NCBI GenBank assembly: GCA_944387035.1
Contig: CALXDJ010000006.1
Coordinates: 1 to 64,000 of the forward strand
Length of the DNA: 64,000 bases
Source of the DNA: an uncultured Oscillospiraceae bacterium
GTDB taxonomy: Bacteria > Bacillota > Clostridia > Oscillospirales > Oscillospiraceae
Reading direction: 5' to 3'
Part shown: one piece after another, positions 1 through 8,408 of the stretch
How the letters are laid out: each line of letters opens with the position of its first letter
Numbering within the stretch: position 1 is the first letter of the stretch
Position numbers and translations under genes: made by a program
The notes under the pieces: model-generated
Told to the model about the DNA's origin: nothing
Databases searched by the model: none
Seen by the model: only the letters and a program-made list of their open reading frames with translations

Positions 1-1
1 A

Positions 2-1345
2 TCAGTAGGTGCAGTGGTTGAGCTGTCCCCAGAGGCGCTTGGCACTTTCCAGAATGTGCGCGTTGACAGCTTCCTCGTCAATCTCCGTCAGGACACGGTC
101 CTTCATCAGGATCTTGCCGTTGATCATGGTGGTTTGGCACTGACGGCCGGTCATGCCGAAGAGCATGTGACCGTCAATGTTGGCGTCGGAGAAGGGGGTG
201 AAGGGCTTGTAGTCCATGACGATCACGTCGGCAGCAGCGCCGGGACGGAGTACGCCCAGGGTGGGGAAGCCCGTCCGGGCCGCCATTTTGGCGTTGTTCT
301 TGAAGAGCATGTCCGTCACCTCGCACCAGCCGACGTTGGGCATGCAGGCATTGTGGCGCTGGATGGTGAGGGCCACCTTGATGCTCTCGAGCATGTCGTT
401 GGTGTAGGCGTCCGTGCCAAGTCCCACCAGAATGCCCTTTTTATACAGCTGCAGGATGGGGGAGCAGCCTACGGCATTGCCCATGTTGGACTCGGGATTG
501 TTGACGCACATGGTGTCGGTGGCCTGAATGATGTCCATTTCGGCGGTGTTGACGTGGATGCAGTGGCCCAAAATAGTCTTGGGGCCTAAGATTCCGTGGT
601 CCTGCAGACGCTGCACCGGACGGCGGCCGTAATTCTGGAGGCTGTCGTAGACGTCGTTCATGCCCTCGGAGACGTGGATGTGGTAACCCACCCGGCCGTT
701 GTTGGCCGCAACCATCCGGTCAAAGGTCTTGTCGGAGATGGTGAACAGGGCATGGCCGCCGAACATGGCCTTGAGCATGGGGTCGGGGTTTTTCTCACAG
801 TAGTCGATGAAGTCCTGGTTTTCCTGGACGGACTGGAGGGATTTTTCCTCGCCGTCGCGGTCGCTGACCTCGTAGCAGAGGCAGGCCCGCATGCCGAATT
901 CCTTGGTGACCTCGGCGATTTTCATGAGGGAGCCGGGGATCTCGCAGAAGGAGGCATGGTGGTCAAAGATGGTGGTGACGCCCTGCTTGATGGAGTCAAT
1001 GACCAGCGCCTGGGCGGAGGCCCGGGTAGCCTCTAGATCCAGATGGCGGTCAATGTACCACCACTGGCCGTCCAGCACCTCATAGAAATTGGTGGGGTTG
1101 TAGCCGTTGATGGAAAGACCACGGGCCAGCGCGGAGTAGATATGGGTATGGGCGTTGATCAGGCCCGGCATGATGACGCCGCACCGGGCGTCCACAAATT
1201 CCGCCTGGGGATATTGGGCCTTGAGCTCAGCAGTAGTGCCCACAGCCACAATTTTGCCGCCGTCGGTCACAACGCCGCCGTCAGGGTAATAGCCGGTGCC
1301 GTCAGGGTCCCGGGTGATGAGTTTTCCGTTTGCCAGTAAGATCAT
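2..1345 (-). CDS. ssnA: SsnA-type amidohydrolase / chlorohydrolase
   Basis: A 447-residue metal-dependent hydrolase of the amidohydrolase superfamily, closest to the putative aminohydrolase SsnA. Visible marks are the N-terminal metal motif NAHTHIYS (about residues 64-71), a central HIHVSE, a GHCIHVN segment, and the late metal aspartate in LGTDAYT. The C-terminal PGAAADVIVMDYKPFTP closes the composite beta-sandwich, so the protein is complete; its TGA stop lies at positions 2-4. The ATG is set by an AAGGAGGG site on the minus strand just upstream. In other bacteria ssnA sits among selenium-dependent molybdenum hydroxylase and purine-catabolism genes; the real substrate is unproven. Its leader carries a transcription switch described separately. 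Confidence 0.85.
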   Translation of the reverse strand: MILLANGKLITRDPDGTGYYPDGGVVTDGGKIVAVGTTAELKAQYPQAEFVDARCGVIMPGLINAHTHIYSALARGLSINGYNPTNFYEVLDGQWWYIDRHLDLEATRASAQALVIDSIKQGVTTIFDHHASFCEIPGSLMKIAEVTKEFGMRACLCYEVSDRDGEEKSLQSVQENQDFIDYCEKNPDPMLKAMFGGHALFTISDKTFDRMVAANNGRVGYHIHVSEGMNDVYDSLQNYGRRPVQRLQDHGILGPKTILGHCIHVNTAEMDIIQATDTMCVNNPESNMGNAVGCSPILQLYKKGILVGLGTDAYTNDMLESIKVALTIQRHNACMPNVGWCEVTDMLFKNNAKMAARTGFPTLGVLRPGAAADVIVMDYKPFTPFSDANIDGHMLFGMTGRQCQTTMINGKILMKDRVLTEIDEEAVNAHILESAKRLWGQLNHCTY

Positions 1346-1370
1346 ATAAAACCCTCCTTCGTGTCCTGTT

Positions 1371-1413
1371 AAAAAAGAAAAGGCGCTTCAAACCACCATT
1401 GGTTTGAAACACC
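1371..1413 (-). terminator. Intrinsic terminator inside the ssnA leader
   Basis: On the minus strand a 14-bp stem (arms 1400-1413 and 1382-1395, two G-U pairs, loop 1396-1399) is followed by an 11-nt tract of ten U broken by one C (1371-1381). It lies between the ssnA promoter and the ssnA start codon, so it would stop ssnA transcription early unless an alternative fold prevents it. Confidence 0.85.
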
Positions 1414-1486
1414 CATCAAAAACGGGAATGATAGGTGTCAGCCCGTGCGCGCAGCACTCCGTTGCAGCTATCATTCTTTGCTTGTA
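1371..1486 (-). promoter_or_regulatory. Riboswitch-like leader of ssnA, class unknown
   Basis: Reading the minus strand from the predicted transcription start, a perfect 9-bp stem (1468-1476 with 1426-1434) encloses 33 nt that contain two ACGG words. The 3' arm region 1429-1438 can instead pair over 10 bp (one G-U) with 1409-1418, and that segment overlaps the base of the terminator. The two folds exclude each other: closed stem allows the terminator, the alternative hairpin blocks it. This is the usual layout of a transcription-terminating riboswitch or protein-bound attenuator. I could not match the 33-nt core to a class I know. Confidence 0.6.
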
Positions 1487-1487
1487 C

Positions 1488-1517
1488 TTGTTATTGTATC
1501 GGAAGCCATGCTAAAAT
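1488..1517 (+). promoter_or_regulatory. Promoter of the 1625 lipoprotein gene
   Basis: TTGTTA (1488-1493), 18 bp, TAAAAT (1512-1517) on the plus strand. It overlaps the ssnA promoter on the other strand, so the two could compete. Confidence 0.45.
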
Positions 1518-1521
1518 GCAA
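1493..1521 (-). promoter_or_regulatory. Promoter of ssnA
   Basis: On the minus strand a -35 TTGCAT (1516-1521), a 17-bp spacer and a -10 TACAAT (1493-1498) fit a housekeeping sigma promoter. It would start the ssnA leader near 1486. Confidence 0.6.
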
Positions 1522-1624
1522 GAAGGCAAGCTGAAAAAGTTTTTGCCTGGTTTTGTACAGATTGCCAGGAAACGGCGGAACCTTTTGGGAGATGTTCCGT
1601 CAGAACTGGCAGGAGGTGGGAAAA

Positions 1625-2878
1625 ATGAGACGATTTTTGGTCATAGCGGCGGCGTGTCTGCTGCTGACGGGCTGCGGTCAGAACCAGGTGGACGCGATGA
1701 TCTCCGAGCCGGAGCAAAACGGACTGCTGCTGGAGCAGGCGGAAATTACGGAGAATGCATCGATCAAGCTGGCCACGGAGTGGGACGTATACGACCCTTC
1801 TGTGGAGGAAATCTGGTTTTGGATTGAGAATGACAGCGGAAACGACGTGACGTTTGGCCAGGAGTATACCCTGGAAAAATGGCTGGAGACGGACGGTGGG
1901 GTTCAGGACTGGTACCAGGTGCCGCTCCGGGAGGATGTCGGATGGGAAAGTGTGCTGTATCTGCTTGCCTCCGGCGGAAAACAGGCTGGCTGCTGTCGGC
2001 TGTCCCTATTTGACAACACCTTTTCCGCCGGGGATCGGCTGCGCATTGTAAAGGAAGTGGAAGGACAGACTGTGGCAGCGGAGTTCCGGCTGGAAGAAGG
2101 GACGGCTGTCTCGGTGGAGACTCCCTATGGCTTCGGTGCGCTGGAAGAGCTGCCGGAGCGCTATGGCGCAGCGGAGGCAGCAGGCAGCGGAGCGGTGATC
2201 TATACGTCCCGCGGTGTGGAAAACGGCGAAGCAGTCGGGACGTTTTTGGAAAAGGTGTCCCTGGGGATTCCCTGCCAGCTGCGGACGGTGCAGGATTTCG
2301 GCGAAGGCATGCCCATGGATATCGATGTGATCTATGAGGATGGCGGATTTCTCTGGAAGATGCGCAGCGGCGGCGAGGTGACACAGCGGCGGCTTTCCTT
2401 CCTGGTGACAGATGGAACCGATCTTTTCCTCTCCGATGGAGCCAACTGGGAGTTTGGAGAACGATTCGATGACAAGCGGGTGTTTCTGGTGCCGCCGGAG
2501 ATGGGACATGCGTGGGTAGCCGAAGTGGAGGCCATGACGGAGGCTCGTTTGTTCAACAGTGCCATCCGTTATACGCTCTGGTCGGAGGATGGGAGTCGAA
2601 GTGTCTCCCTGCTGGAGGAAGATGGAGTGGTTTCGGTGTTTCTCCGGCTGCCCGACGGTGGAGAGAAGAGCTGGACTGAGACGCTGCCTGCCGACAGCGG
2701 AGCCATTACGGCCCTTTCCTGGCAGGAGGATGGAACGCTGCGCCTGGAGTGTGAAACGGACGGCGGGGCATCGATTCTGACACTCAATCCGGAAACCGGA
2801 GAATGGACGCAGCTGATGATCTGCGGCTTGCCTCAGGCACAGGTTGCAGGTTGGAACGGCAGAGGAAAAAGCATTTGA
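1625..2878 (+). CDS. Putative lipoprotein of unknown function
   Basis: A 417-residue exported protein. The N-terminus is a lipoprotein signal: MRRF, a hydrophobic run, then the lipobox LLTGC with the modified cysteine at about residue 17. The ATG at 1625 follows AGGAGGTGGG at a good distance; an in-frame extension upstream would place the signal internally and is rejected. The mature part is acidic, rich in Glu, Gly and Trp, with many short beta-like stretches, and no family I recognise. It is transcribed alone, away from ssnA and toward the symporter gene 58 bp downstream, with which it may be co-transcribed. Confidence 0.7.
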   Translation: MRRFLVIAAACLLLTGCGQNQVDAMISEPEQNGLLLEQAEITENASIKLATEWDVYDPSVEEIWFWIENDSGNDVTFGQEYTLEKWLETDGGVQDWYQVPLREDVGWESVLYLLASGGKQAGCCRLSLFDNTFSAGDRLRIVKEVEGQTVAAEFRLEEGTAVSVETPYGFGALEELPERYGAAEAAGSGAVIYTSRGVENGEAVGTFLEKVSLGIPCQLRTVQDFGEGMPMDIDVIYEDGGFLWKMRSGGEVTQRRLSFLVTDGTDLFLSDGANWEFGERFDDKRVFLVPPEMGHAWVAEVEAMTEARLFNSAIRYTLWSEDGSRSVSLLEEDGVVSVFLRLPDGGEKSWTETLPADSGAITALSWQEDGTLRLECETDGGASILTLNPETGEWTQLMICGLPQAQVAGWNGRGKSI

Positions 2879-2936
2879 CAGCGAACGGTGTCATCTGATA
2901 TTCTAAGCAAACCGACCAACGAAAGGAATTGCAATC

Positions 2937-4343
2937 ATGCTGGGACAACTGATTTCAACCCTCAATGACTACCTGTACACGTACATTCTGGTGATCTTGC
3001 TGCTGGCGGCGGGTGTTTACTTTACCATCCGGACAGGCTTTATCCAGTTCTGGATGTTCGGCGAATCCATTCGGGTTGTAGGGGAGAAACCCCACAATGC
3101 GGGCTCCATCTCGTCCTTTCAGGCGCTGATGGTGTCCACGGCATCCCGGGTGGGTACCGGCAACATCATCGGCATCTCTACCGCCATCTGCTGCGGCGGC
3201 TACGGCGCGGTGTTCTGGATGTGGGTGATTGCCATTATCGGAGGCGCTTCCGCGTTTGTGGAATCCACCCTGGCGCAGATCTACAAGCGCCGGGATCCCA
3301 ACACCGGAGAGAGTTACGGCGGCCCCTCCTATTATATTGAAGCCGCCCTTCACAGCCGGCCCCTGGCGGTGCTTTTTGCTGTGACACTGATTCTCACCTA
3401 TGCCGGCGGCTTTAATATGCTGGCAGCCTATAACCTTCAGTCCACTTTCTCCGGCTACGCCTTCTATGATCCGGATACCACACCCTGGGTCATTGGTGTG
3501 ATTCTGGCGGCAGTAGTGGGATACTGCGTCATGGGCGGCGGAAAGCGCATTATCCGCTTCACCTCCACCCTGGTGCCGTTTATGGGCGGGCTCTACGTGC
3601 TGGCGGCCATTGTGATGGTGGTGCTCAACTGGCGGATGGTGCCCCAGGTGTTGGGCAGCATCTTTTCCGGTGCTTTTGATTTCCAGGCGATCTTCGGTGG
3701 TTTTACCGGCTCGGCCATGATGTATGGCATCAAACGGGGCCTCTTTTCCAATGAAGCGGGTGTGGGCTCTGCGCCCAATGCCGCCGCATCTGCCGATGTC
3801 AGCCATCCGGTCAAGCAGGGGCTGGTGCAGATGCTCTCCGTGTTCATTGACACGCTTCTCATCTGCTCGGCCACCGCGTTTATGCTGTTGTGTTCCGGTG
3901 TGGCGCCGGAGGAGGCTCTCATGGGGGCTCCTTATGTGCAGTCTGCCCTGGAGGCGCAGTTCGGTGCTGCCGGTCCTATTTTCATTACTGTGGCCATGGT
4001 GCTCTTTGCCTTTACCACACTCATCGGGAACCTGTACTATGTGGATAACTGCCTGAACTATATTGTGGGAAAGATTCCCGCCAAGGAGTTTATGGTTCTC
4101 TTCCGCATTGATGCTGTGGTATTGATTTTCATCGGTGCGGGCATGGAAATCAACATGGTATGGAATTTGGCGGATGTGCTGATGGGCGTGATGGCCCTGA
4201 TCAATCTGCCGGTAATTGTGATTCTGGCCCGGCCGGCTCTGGCGGCATTGAAAGACTATACCCACCAGCGCAAAGCAGGACACAACCCGGTGTTCCATGC
4301 GGCGGACATCGGCTTGTCGGAAAAAACAGAATTTTGGACATGA
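2937..4343 (+). CDS. Alanine/glycine:cation symporter family protein (AGCS)
   Basis: A 468-residue integral membrane protein with about eleven hydrophobic segments, a sodium- or proton-coupled amino-acid importer of the AGCS/AlsT family. Family marks include RVGTGNIIGISTAI early (about residues 62-75), the GGPSYYIEAAL segment, and the hallmark LFSNEAGVGSAPNAAA around residue 265. The start ATG follows GAAAGGAA. Alanine and glycine are the usual substrates in the family; specificity cannot be read here. I looked for a glycine riboswitch upstream and found none. A strong terminator follows the stop directly. Confidence 0.9.
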   Translation: MLGQLISTLNDYLYTYILVILLLAAGVYFTIRTGFIQFWMFGESIRVVGEKPHNAGSISSFQALMVSTASRVGTGNIIGISTAICCGGYGAVFWMWVIAIIGGASAFVESTLAQIYKRRDPNTGESYGGPSYYIEAALHSRPLAVLFAVTLILTYAGGFNMLAAYNLQSTFSGYAFYDPDTTPWVIGVILAAVVGYCVMGGGKRIIRFTSTLVPFMGGLYVLAAIVMVVLNWRMVPQVLGSIFSGAFDFQAIFGGFTGSAMMYGIKRGLFSNEAGVGSAPNAAASADVSHPVKQGLVQMLSVFIDTLLICSATAFMLLCSGVAPEEALMGAPYVQSALEAQFGAAGPIFITVAMVLFAFTTLIGNLYYVDNCLNYIVGKIPAKEFMVLFRIDAVVLIFIGAGMEINMVWNLADVLMGVMALINLPVIVILARPALAALKDYTHQRKAGHNPVFHAADIGLSEKTEFWT

Positions 4344-4344
4344 C

Positions 4345-4375
4345 AAAAGAGGGCGCATCTGCGCCCTCTTTTTTT
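4345..4375 (+). terminator. Terminator after the AGCS symporter gene
   Basis: GAGGGCGC (4349-4356) pairs with GCGCCCTC (4361-4368) around ATCT, followed by seven T and preceded by four A. Confidence 0.9.
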
Positions 4376-4419
4376 GGTTAACTTTTCTGTTCATGAATCG
4401 TAAAAATTTACAAATGCTA

Positions 4420-4447
4420 CTTGAAAAAGCTATTCACATCGTATAAT
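4420..4447 (+). promoter_or_regulatory. Probable promoter of trhA
   Basis: A consensus TATAAT (4442-4447) lies in an AT-rich gap. The -35 is weak: TTGAAA at 4421-4426 gives only a 15-bp spacer. Confidence 0.4.
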
Positions 4448-4524
4448 ATAGTTTCGAAAACCATATCAGAAAACACTGTGAATGATTGAGGGTTAAAAGA
4501 CCATAATCGAAGGAGACGACATTC

Positions 4525-5184
4525 ATGAATCGATTTTTTGCCTGTGCACAGGACCGGGTCAGCTGCGAGACGCACACCATTGGCGCCGCGGCGGCGTTGG
4601 CCGGTGCGCTTTTGTACCTGATTCGTGCGGTAAAGGTAGAGGCGCCCATGATAGCGCTGGCAGCTGCCCTCTGTTTCTGCTTTTCCATGGTAGCGCTGTA
4701 TTCTGCCAGTGCCATCTATCATTTCTATCCCGGCACCGCATCCAGCGGCGGCATCAAGCGCCGGCTGCGGAAGATGGATCACAGTATGATTTACGTGCTC
4801 ATTGCCGGCAGCTACACACCATTTGCTGTGGTGCTGCTGCCGCAGCCCAAGGGTACCCGCTTCTGCCTGGCCATGTGGGGCGTGGCCCTGGCCGGAACCC
4901 TGGTCAAGATGCTCTGGATCAATGCTCCCCGCATCCTGTCCACTGCCGGTTACCTGATCATGGGATGGGCGGTGCTGTTTGCATGGGAAGACTTCACCGC
5001 ACTGGGACAGCCCTGCCTGACCCTGGTAGCTTTGGGCGGAATCTGTTATTCCGTGGGAGCAGTGCTTTATGCCATCAAGAAGCCCAACCTCTCAGCGGAG
5101 TGGACCTTCCATGAAATCTTCCATGTTCTGATTTTGGCGGGGTCCTTGTTCCACTATCTGGCCGTTTACTTCTACGTGCTTTGA
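4525..5184 (+). CDS. trhA: Hemolysin III / TrhA family membrane protein
   Basis: A 219-residue protein with seven hydrophobic segments, bacterial PAQR superfamily. The three metal-site signatures are present: SASAIYH after the second helix, KMDHSMIYVLIAGSYTP, and near the C-terminus HEIFHVLILAGSLFH. These residues form the zinc-hydrolase-like centre of PAQR proteins. Family members affect membrane energetics and fluidity; the name hemolysin III is historical and toxin activity should not be assumed. The ATG follows GAAGGAG. The gene stands alone and ends at a terminator shared with the convergent upp gene. Confidence 0.9.
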   Translation: MNRFFACAQDRVSCETHTIGAAAALAGALLYLIRAVKVEAPMIALAAALCFCFSMVALYSASAIYHFYPGTASSGGIKRRLRKMDHSMIYVLIAGSYTPFAVVLLPQPKGTRFCLAMWGVALAGTLVKMLWINAPRILSTAGYLIMGWAVLFAWEDFTALGQPCLTLVALGGICYSVGAVLYAIKKPNLSAEWTFHEIFHVLILAGSLFHYLAVYFYVL

Positions 5185-5201
5185 TGCTGAACATGATCAA
5201 A

Positions 5202-5235
5202 AAACCGGCGTCCGGGATTTTCCGGACGCCGGTTT
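5202..5235. terminator. Bidirectional terminator between trhA and upp
   Basis: A 14-bp perfect stem (5202-5215 with 5222-5235), loop GATTTT. A and T runs flank it on both sides, so it can serve the convergent genes on both strands. Confidence 0.8.
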
Positions 5236-5290
5236 GCTTGTTTTGCAATGGGGCAGTTTGCTGCCTGCGGGGAAAATGGCAGTGAGGGGA

Positions 5291-5923
5291 TTACTTCGTG
5301 CCGAAGATCCGGTCGCCGGCATCGCCCAGGCCGGGGACAATATAGCCGTGCTCGTTGAGGTGATCGTCCACAGCGCCGCAGAAGATGTCCACATCGGGGT
5401 GGTTCTTCTGGATGAGTTCAATGCCTTCGGGGGCAGCCAGCAGGACCATGAGCTTGATATTGACGCAGCCCCGCTTTTTCATTTCGGAGATCGCGGCATC
5501 CGCACTGCCGCCGGTGGCCAGCATGGGATCAACGATCATGATATCCCGCTCTTCAATGTCCTTGGGCATCTTGCAGAAGTAGACATGGGGCTCCAGGGTT
5601 TCCTCATCCCGGTACATGCCGATGTGGCCGACCCGGGCGCCGGGGACCATCCGCAGCACGCCGTCCACCAGGCCCAAGCCGGCCCGGAGAATGGGAACCA
5701 CAGCGAATTTTTTGCCCTTGAGCGTGGGGGCCACGGTTTTGCAGATGGGAGTCTCCACTTCCTTGGTGGTCAGGGGAAGATCCCGGGTGGCCTCATAGGT
5801 GATGAGCATGCCGATCTCGGAGACAATCTCCCGGAAGTCCTTGACGCTGGTGTTTTTGTCCCGGAGGATCGTCATTTTGTGGGCAACCAGGGGGTGGTCC
5901 ATGATGTGTACTTTTCCGTTCAT
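5291..5923 (-). CDS. upp: Uracil phosphoribosyltransferase
   Basis: A 210-residue cytosolic enzyme that makes UMP from uracil and PRPP (pyrimidine salvage). The PRPP loop is [13 protein letters not shown] (about residues 131-143) and the C-terminal uracil-binding segment is [13 protein letters not shown]. Length is typical of Upp. The ATG follows AAGGAGAA on the minus strand. It lies 44 bp after tsaB in the same direction and may be the last gene of a tsaE-tsaB-upp transcript. Confidence 0.95.
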   Translation of the reverse strand: MNGKVHIMDHPLVAHKMTILRDKNTSVKDFREIVSEIGMLITYEATRDLPLTTKEVETPICKTVAPTLKGKKFAVVPILRAGLGLVDGVLRMVPGARVGHIGMYRDEETLEPHVYFCKMPKDIEERDIMIVDPMLATGGSADAAISEMKKRGCVNIKLMVLLAAPEGIELIQKNHPDVDIFCGAVDDHLNEHGYIVPGLGDAGDRIFGTK

Positions 5924-5967
5924 AATCGGTTCTCCTTTATGTGAAAATGATGAAGTCCAGCATAATA

Positions 5968-6654
5968 TCAGAGCTTCAGGCGCTGAGCCTGTGCGGGACG
6001 CAGATAGACGGGCTGAAGATCCTGCGCGCTGACCAGACCGCCGGCGGCAGCCAGATCTTCGGCTTCCAGGGCCACGGAGGCAGCATTTTGCATGATCAGG
6101 TGCGGCGGAGCCAGACGGCAGGAAAGACCTGCGCCAGAGAGATAATCATAGCACAGACGCGCGCCGTCTCCCACTACCGTCTTGGGACGGGAATCCTCCC
6201 GCAGTTCCTGCGCCAGTTCTTCCAGTGCAATGGCCCGGTCCGGCGTCAGACGGGTGAGGTGTCCGTTTTCTGCCAGAAATACCGCGTTGTAAATTTGACT
6301 GCGGCGGGCATCCATGGCGCACAGCACCAACCCGTCGGCAAAGGCCACATTCCGGGCCATGGCTGCCAAAGTGGAGATCCCCACAGCAGGTTTTTCGGCG
6401 GCGAAGGCCAGTCCCTTAGCTGCGGCCACACCGATTCGGATGCCGGTAAAGGAACCGGGACCGGCGGCCACTGCCACGGCGTCGCAGTCAGCCATGGTCA
6501 ATCCGGTGTTGCGGAACAGATGCTCCACAATGGGCATCAATGTACGGCTGTGGGTCAGGCCGGTATCCTGATAGCCGCTGGCCAAAATGCGTCCGTCCTC
6601 CGACAGTGCGGCGGAAACCGCTTTGGCCGAGGTCTCCAGTGCTAGGATTTTCAT
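5968..6654 (-). CDS. tsaB: tRNA threonylcarbamoyladenosine biosynthesis protein TsaB
   Basis: A 228-residue ASKHA-fold protein that dimerises with TsaD in the complex transferring threonylcarbamoyl to A37 of ANN-decoding tRNAs. It begins [17 protein letters not shown], followed by [14 protein letters not shown] and the glycine-rich [14 protein letters not shown], all diagnostic of TsaB. It lacks the TsaD metal-binding histidines, as expected. Its ATG overlaps the TGA of tsaE by 4 bp, so the two are translationally coupled. TsaD is not in the window. Confidence 0.93.
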   Translation of the reverse strand: MKILALETSAKAVSAALSEDGRILASGYQDTGLTHSRTLMPIVEHLFRNTGLTMADCDAVAVAAGPGSFTGIRIGVAAAKGLAFAAEKPAVGISTLAAMARNVAFADGLVLCAMDARRSQIYNAVFLAENGHLTRLTPDRAIALEELAQELREDSRPKTVVGDGARLCYDYLSGAGLSCRLAPPHLIMQNAASVALEAEDLAAAGGLVSAQDLQPVYLRPAQAQRLKL

Positions 6655-7082
6655 GGCAGAGTTGCTCCTTCAATGGTGATGGTGCGCCAGGTGTCCGCCT
6701 CCGGACAACGGGCGATGGTGACGCGGATGGCATTGGAGGGCAGGGCGTCTTCCGTCTGTTCGCTCCACTCCACGGCGCACACGCCGCCCCGGTCCAGATA
6801 ATCCTCCCAGCCGATATCAAAGAGAGAGTCGGCATCCTCCAGGCGGTACATATCAAAGTGAAACAGGGGCAGGCGGCCGCCTTCATATTCATTGACGATG
6901 GTAAAGGTCGGGCTGGTTACCCGCCCGGAATACCCCAGACCCCGGGCAAGGCCCCGGGTGAAGGCAGTTTTGCCCATGCCCAGACCACCCCGGTAGGCAA
7001 CCACATCGCCGGGGGAAAGTACGGCGGCCAACCGGGCACCCAGTGCCTCCGTCTCCGCCTCGCTGCGGCAGAGATATTTCAT
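6651..7082 (-). CDS. tsaE: tRNA threonylcarbamoyladenosine biosynthesis ATPase TsaE
   Basis: A 143-residue P-loop ATPase that energises the TsaB-TsaD t6A synthase. Marks in order: Walker A GGLGMGKTAFT, SPTFTIVNEY, HFDMYRLEDADSLFDIGWEDYL and the late AVEWSE. A longer reading frame from a TTG at 7112 exists, but GAAAGGAGG sits about nine bases before the ATG at 7082, which fits the usual TsaE N-terminus. It leads the tsaE-tsaB(-upp) group and is divergent from rodA. Confidence 0.92.
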   Translation of the reverse strand: MKYLCRSEAETEALGARLAAVLSPGDVVAYRGGLGMGKTAFTRGLARGLGYSGRVTSPTFTIVNEYEGGRLPLFHFDMYRLEDADSLFDIGWEDYLDRGGVCAVEWSEQTEDALPSNAIRVTIARCPEADTWRTITIEGATLP

Positions 7083-7126
7083 ACCATGGCGCCTCCTTTC
7101 AGAATCGGTCAAAATTTACCGCAGCT

Positions 7127-7155
7127 AGTATATCACAGTTTGAACAAAGTGTAAA
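7127..7155 (-). promoter_or_regulatory. Promoter of tsaE-tsaB-upp
   Basis: On the minus strand, TTTACA (7150-7155), 17 bp, TATACT (7127-7132). Confidence 0.7.
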
Positions 7156-7167
7156 AACAAATTTGTT
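7156..7167. promoter_or_regulatory. 12-bp palindrome between two divergent promoters
   Basis: AACAAATTTGTT is a perfect palindrome exactly adjoining the -35 of the tsaE promoter and 3 bp from the -35 of the rodA promoter. It could be an operator or simply AT-rich upstream DNA for both promoters. Confidence 0.3.
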
Positions 7168-7170
7168 CCG

Positions 7171-7199
7171 TTTACACCTCTTTTCCTGTGTGGTATACT
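7171..7199 (+). promoter_or_regulatory. Promoter of rodA
   Basis: TTTACA (7171-7176), 17 bp, TATACT (7194-7199); identical hexamers and spacing to the divergent tsaE promoter. Confidence 0.75.
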
Positions 7200-7241
7200 G
7201 TATCTGTTGAATTTTGCCCTTTTGCGAAAGGCGTTTGAAAT

Positions 7242-8408
7242 ATGATAAATCGTTTGAAAGCCATTTTGGCGGACTTTTTTCAGCAAGCGGATTTGATGCT
7301 GTTGGGGCTTTGCTCGTCTGCCACGGTATTTGGGATTTTGCTGATCTTCAGCGCGACTCAGTATAAACGAGACAGCCGCTATGTGATCATTCAGACAGTG
7401 GCGCTGCTGCTGGGAATCTGCGTGTATATCGGGTTTTCCATGGTGGATCTGGAGATCCTGATGAAAAAGTGGAAATGGGTGCTGGCGTTTAATGTGGGCT
7501 TCATTCTGCTGCTGATCACGCCCCTGGGAACATCGGTCGGCGGCAACCGTGCCTGGCTGAAGTTTCCGGGAATCCCCGTCAGCGTGGGACCGGCAGAGGT
7601 GGTGAAGATCACCTTTGTGCTGCTGTTGGCCTGGCAGATTGCCTGGCTGCGGGAAGAGAAGCGGGACTTGCGCTCGTTCCATTCCGCCATGTTCACAGCA
7701 GCCCATGCCTTCGGCCTCTGCGGGCTCTATTTTGTCGTCTCCGGCGATATGGGAAACGGGCTGGTGTTCCTGTTTATTTTCATCTGCATGGCCTTTGTGG
7801 CGGGCTTTGCCCTGCGGTGGTTTGCCCTGCTGCTGGGCGGCGGTGCCGCTGCGGTGATTGCGGCCTGGAATCTGGATCTGATGCCGAGCTATATGAAAGA
7901 CCGTTTCATTGTGCTGTTTGACCACTCTTATGAGCCGCTGGACGCGGGGTGGCAGCAGACCCGCAGCCTGCTGACACTGGGGTCCGGAGGCGTGTTTGGC
8001 CAGGGATACCTCAACGGTACCCAGACCCAGAGCGGCTACGGCACGTCCCTGCCTGCCCGGTGGACGGATTTCATTTTCTCCGTGGCGGGAGAGGAGCTGG
8101 GGATGATCGGCTGTGTGGCCATTTTGCTGCTGCTGACCGCCATTATTGTCCGGGTGCTCCTGGTGGCGAAAAATGCCCAAACCCCGTTCCACTGCTATGT
8201 TTGTGTGGGAATGGCATCCATGCTGCTGTTCCAGACCATGATCAATGTGGGCATGTGCCTGTTTGTGATGCCGGTCATCGGGATTACCCTGCCGTTTTTC
8301 AGCTATGGCGGTTCTTCCCTGGTGACACTGTTTGCTGCCATGGGCGTGGTGTCCGGAATCAAGAAACGTTCGCCCTCCATGCATAGGACGGCTCGTCTGC
8401 TCCGCTGA
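7242..8408 (+). CDS. rodA: RodA-type SEDS peptidoglycan glycosyltransferase
   Basis: A 388-residue polytopic protein (about ten membrane spans) of the SEDS family, which polymerises lipid II during cell elongation with a class B PBP. Family marks are GNRAWLKFPGIPVSVGPAEVVKI, in which a Lys/Glu-rich lipid-binding turn follows, the GDMGNGLVFLFIF span, the extracellular loop with WQQTRSLLTLGSGGVFG, and the C-terminal VIGITLPFFSYGGSSLV. The absence of a long N-terminal extension and the lack of neighbouring division genes favour RodA over FtsW, but the assignment rests on overall similarity. No PBP gene is adjacent. The stop codon falls in the loop of its terminator. Confidence 0.85.
   Translation: MINRLKAILADFFQQADLMLLGLCSSATVFGILLIFSATQYKRDSRYVIIQTVALLLGICVYIGFSMVDLEILMKKWKWVLAFNVGFILLLITPLGTSVGGNRAWLKFPGIPVSVGPAEVVKITFVLLLAWQIAWLREEKRDLRSFHSAMFTAAHAFGLCGLYFVVSGDMGNGLVFLFIFICMAFVAGFALRWFALLLGGGAAAVIAAWNLDLMPSYMKDRFIVLFDHSYEPLDAGWQQTRSLLTLGSGGVFGQGYLNGTQTQSGYGTSLPARWTDFIFSVAGEELGMIGCVAILLLLTAIIVRVLLVAKNAQTPFHCYVCVGMASMLLFQTMINVGMCLFVMPVIGITLPFFSYGGSSLVTLFAAMGVVSGIKKRSPSMHRTARLLR

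Noticed and set aside
1427-1475. Guanidine-II (mini-ykkC) riboswitch because of two ACGG words
   Set aside because: The two words are not in the loops of two flush stems as that class requires; the enclosing 9-bp stem does not fit.
2955-4394. Long open frame antisense to the AGCS symporter gene
   Set aside because: It mirrors a GC-rich coding region, has a His/Gln-rich, low-complexity translation and no ribosome site; the sense strand encodes a clear membrane transporter.
4525-5184. Hemolysin III as a toxin
   Set aside because: The family name is historical. The sequence has PAQR metal-site motifs and no secretion signal; nothing supports virulence.
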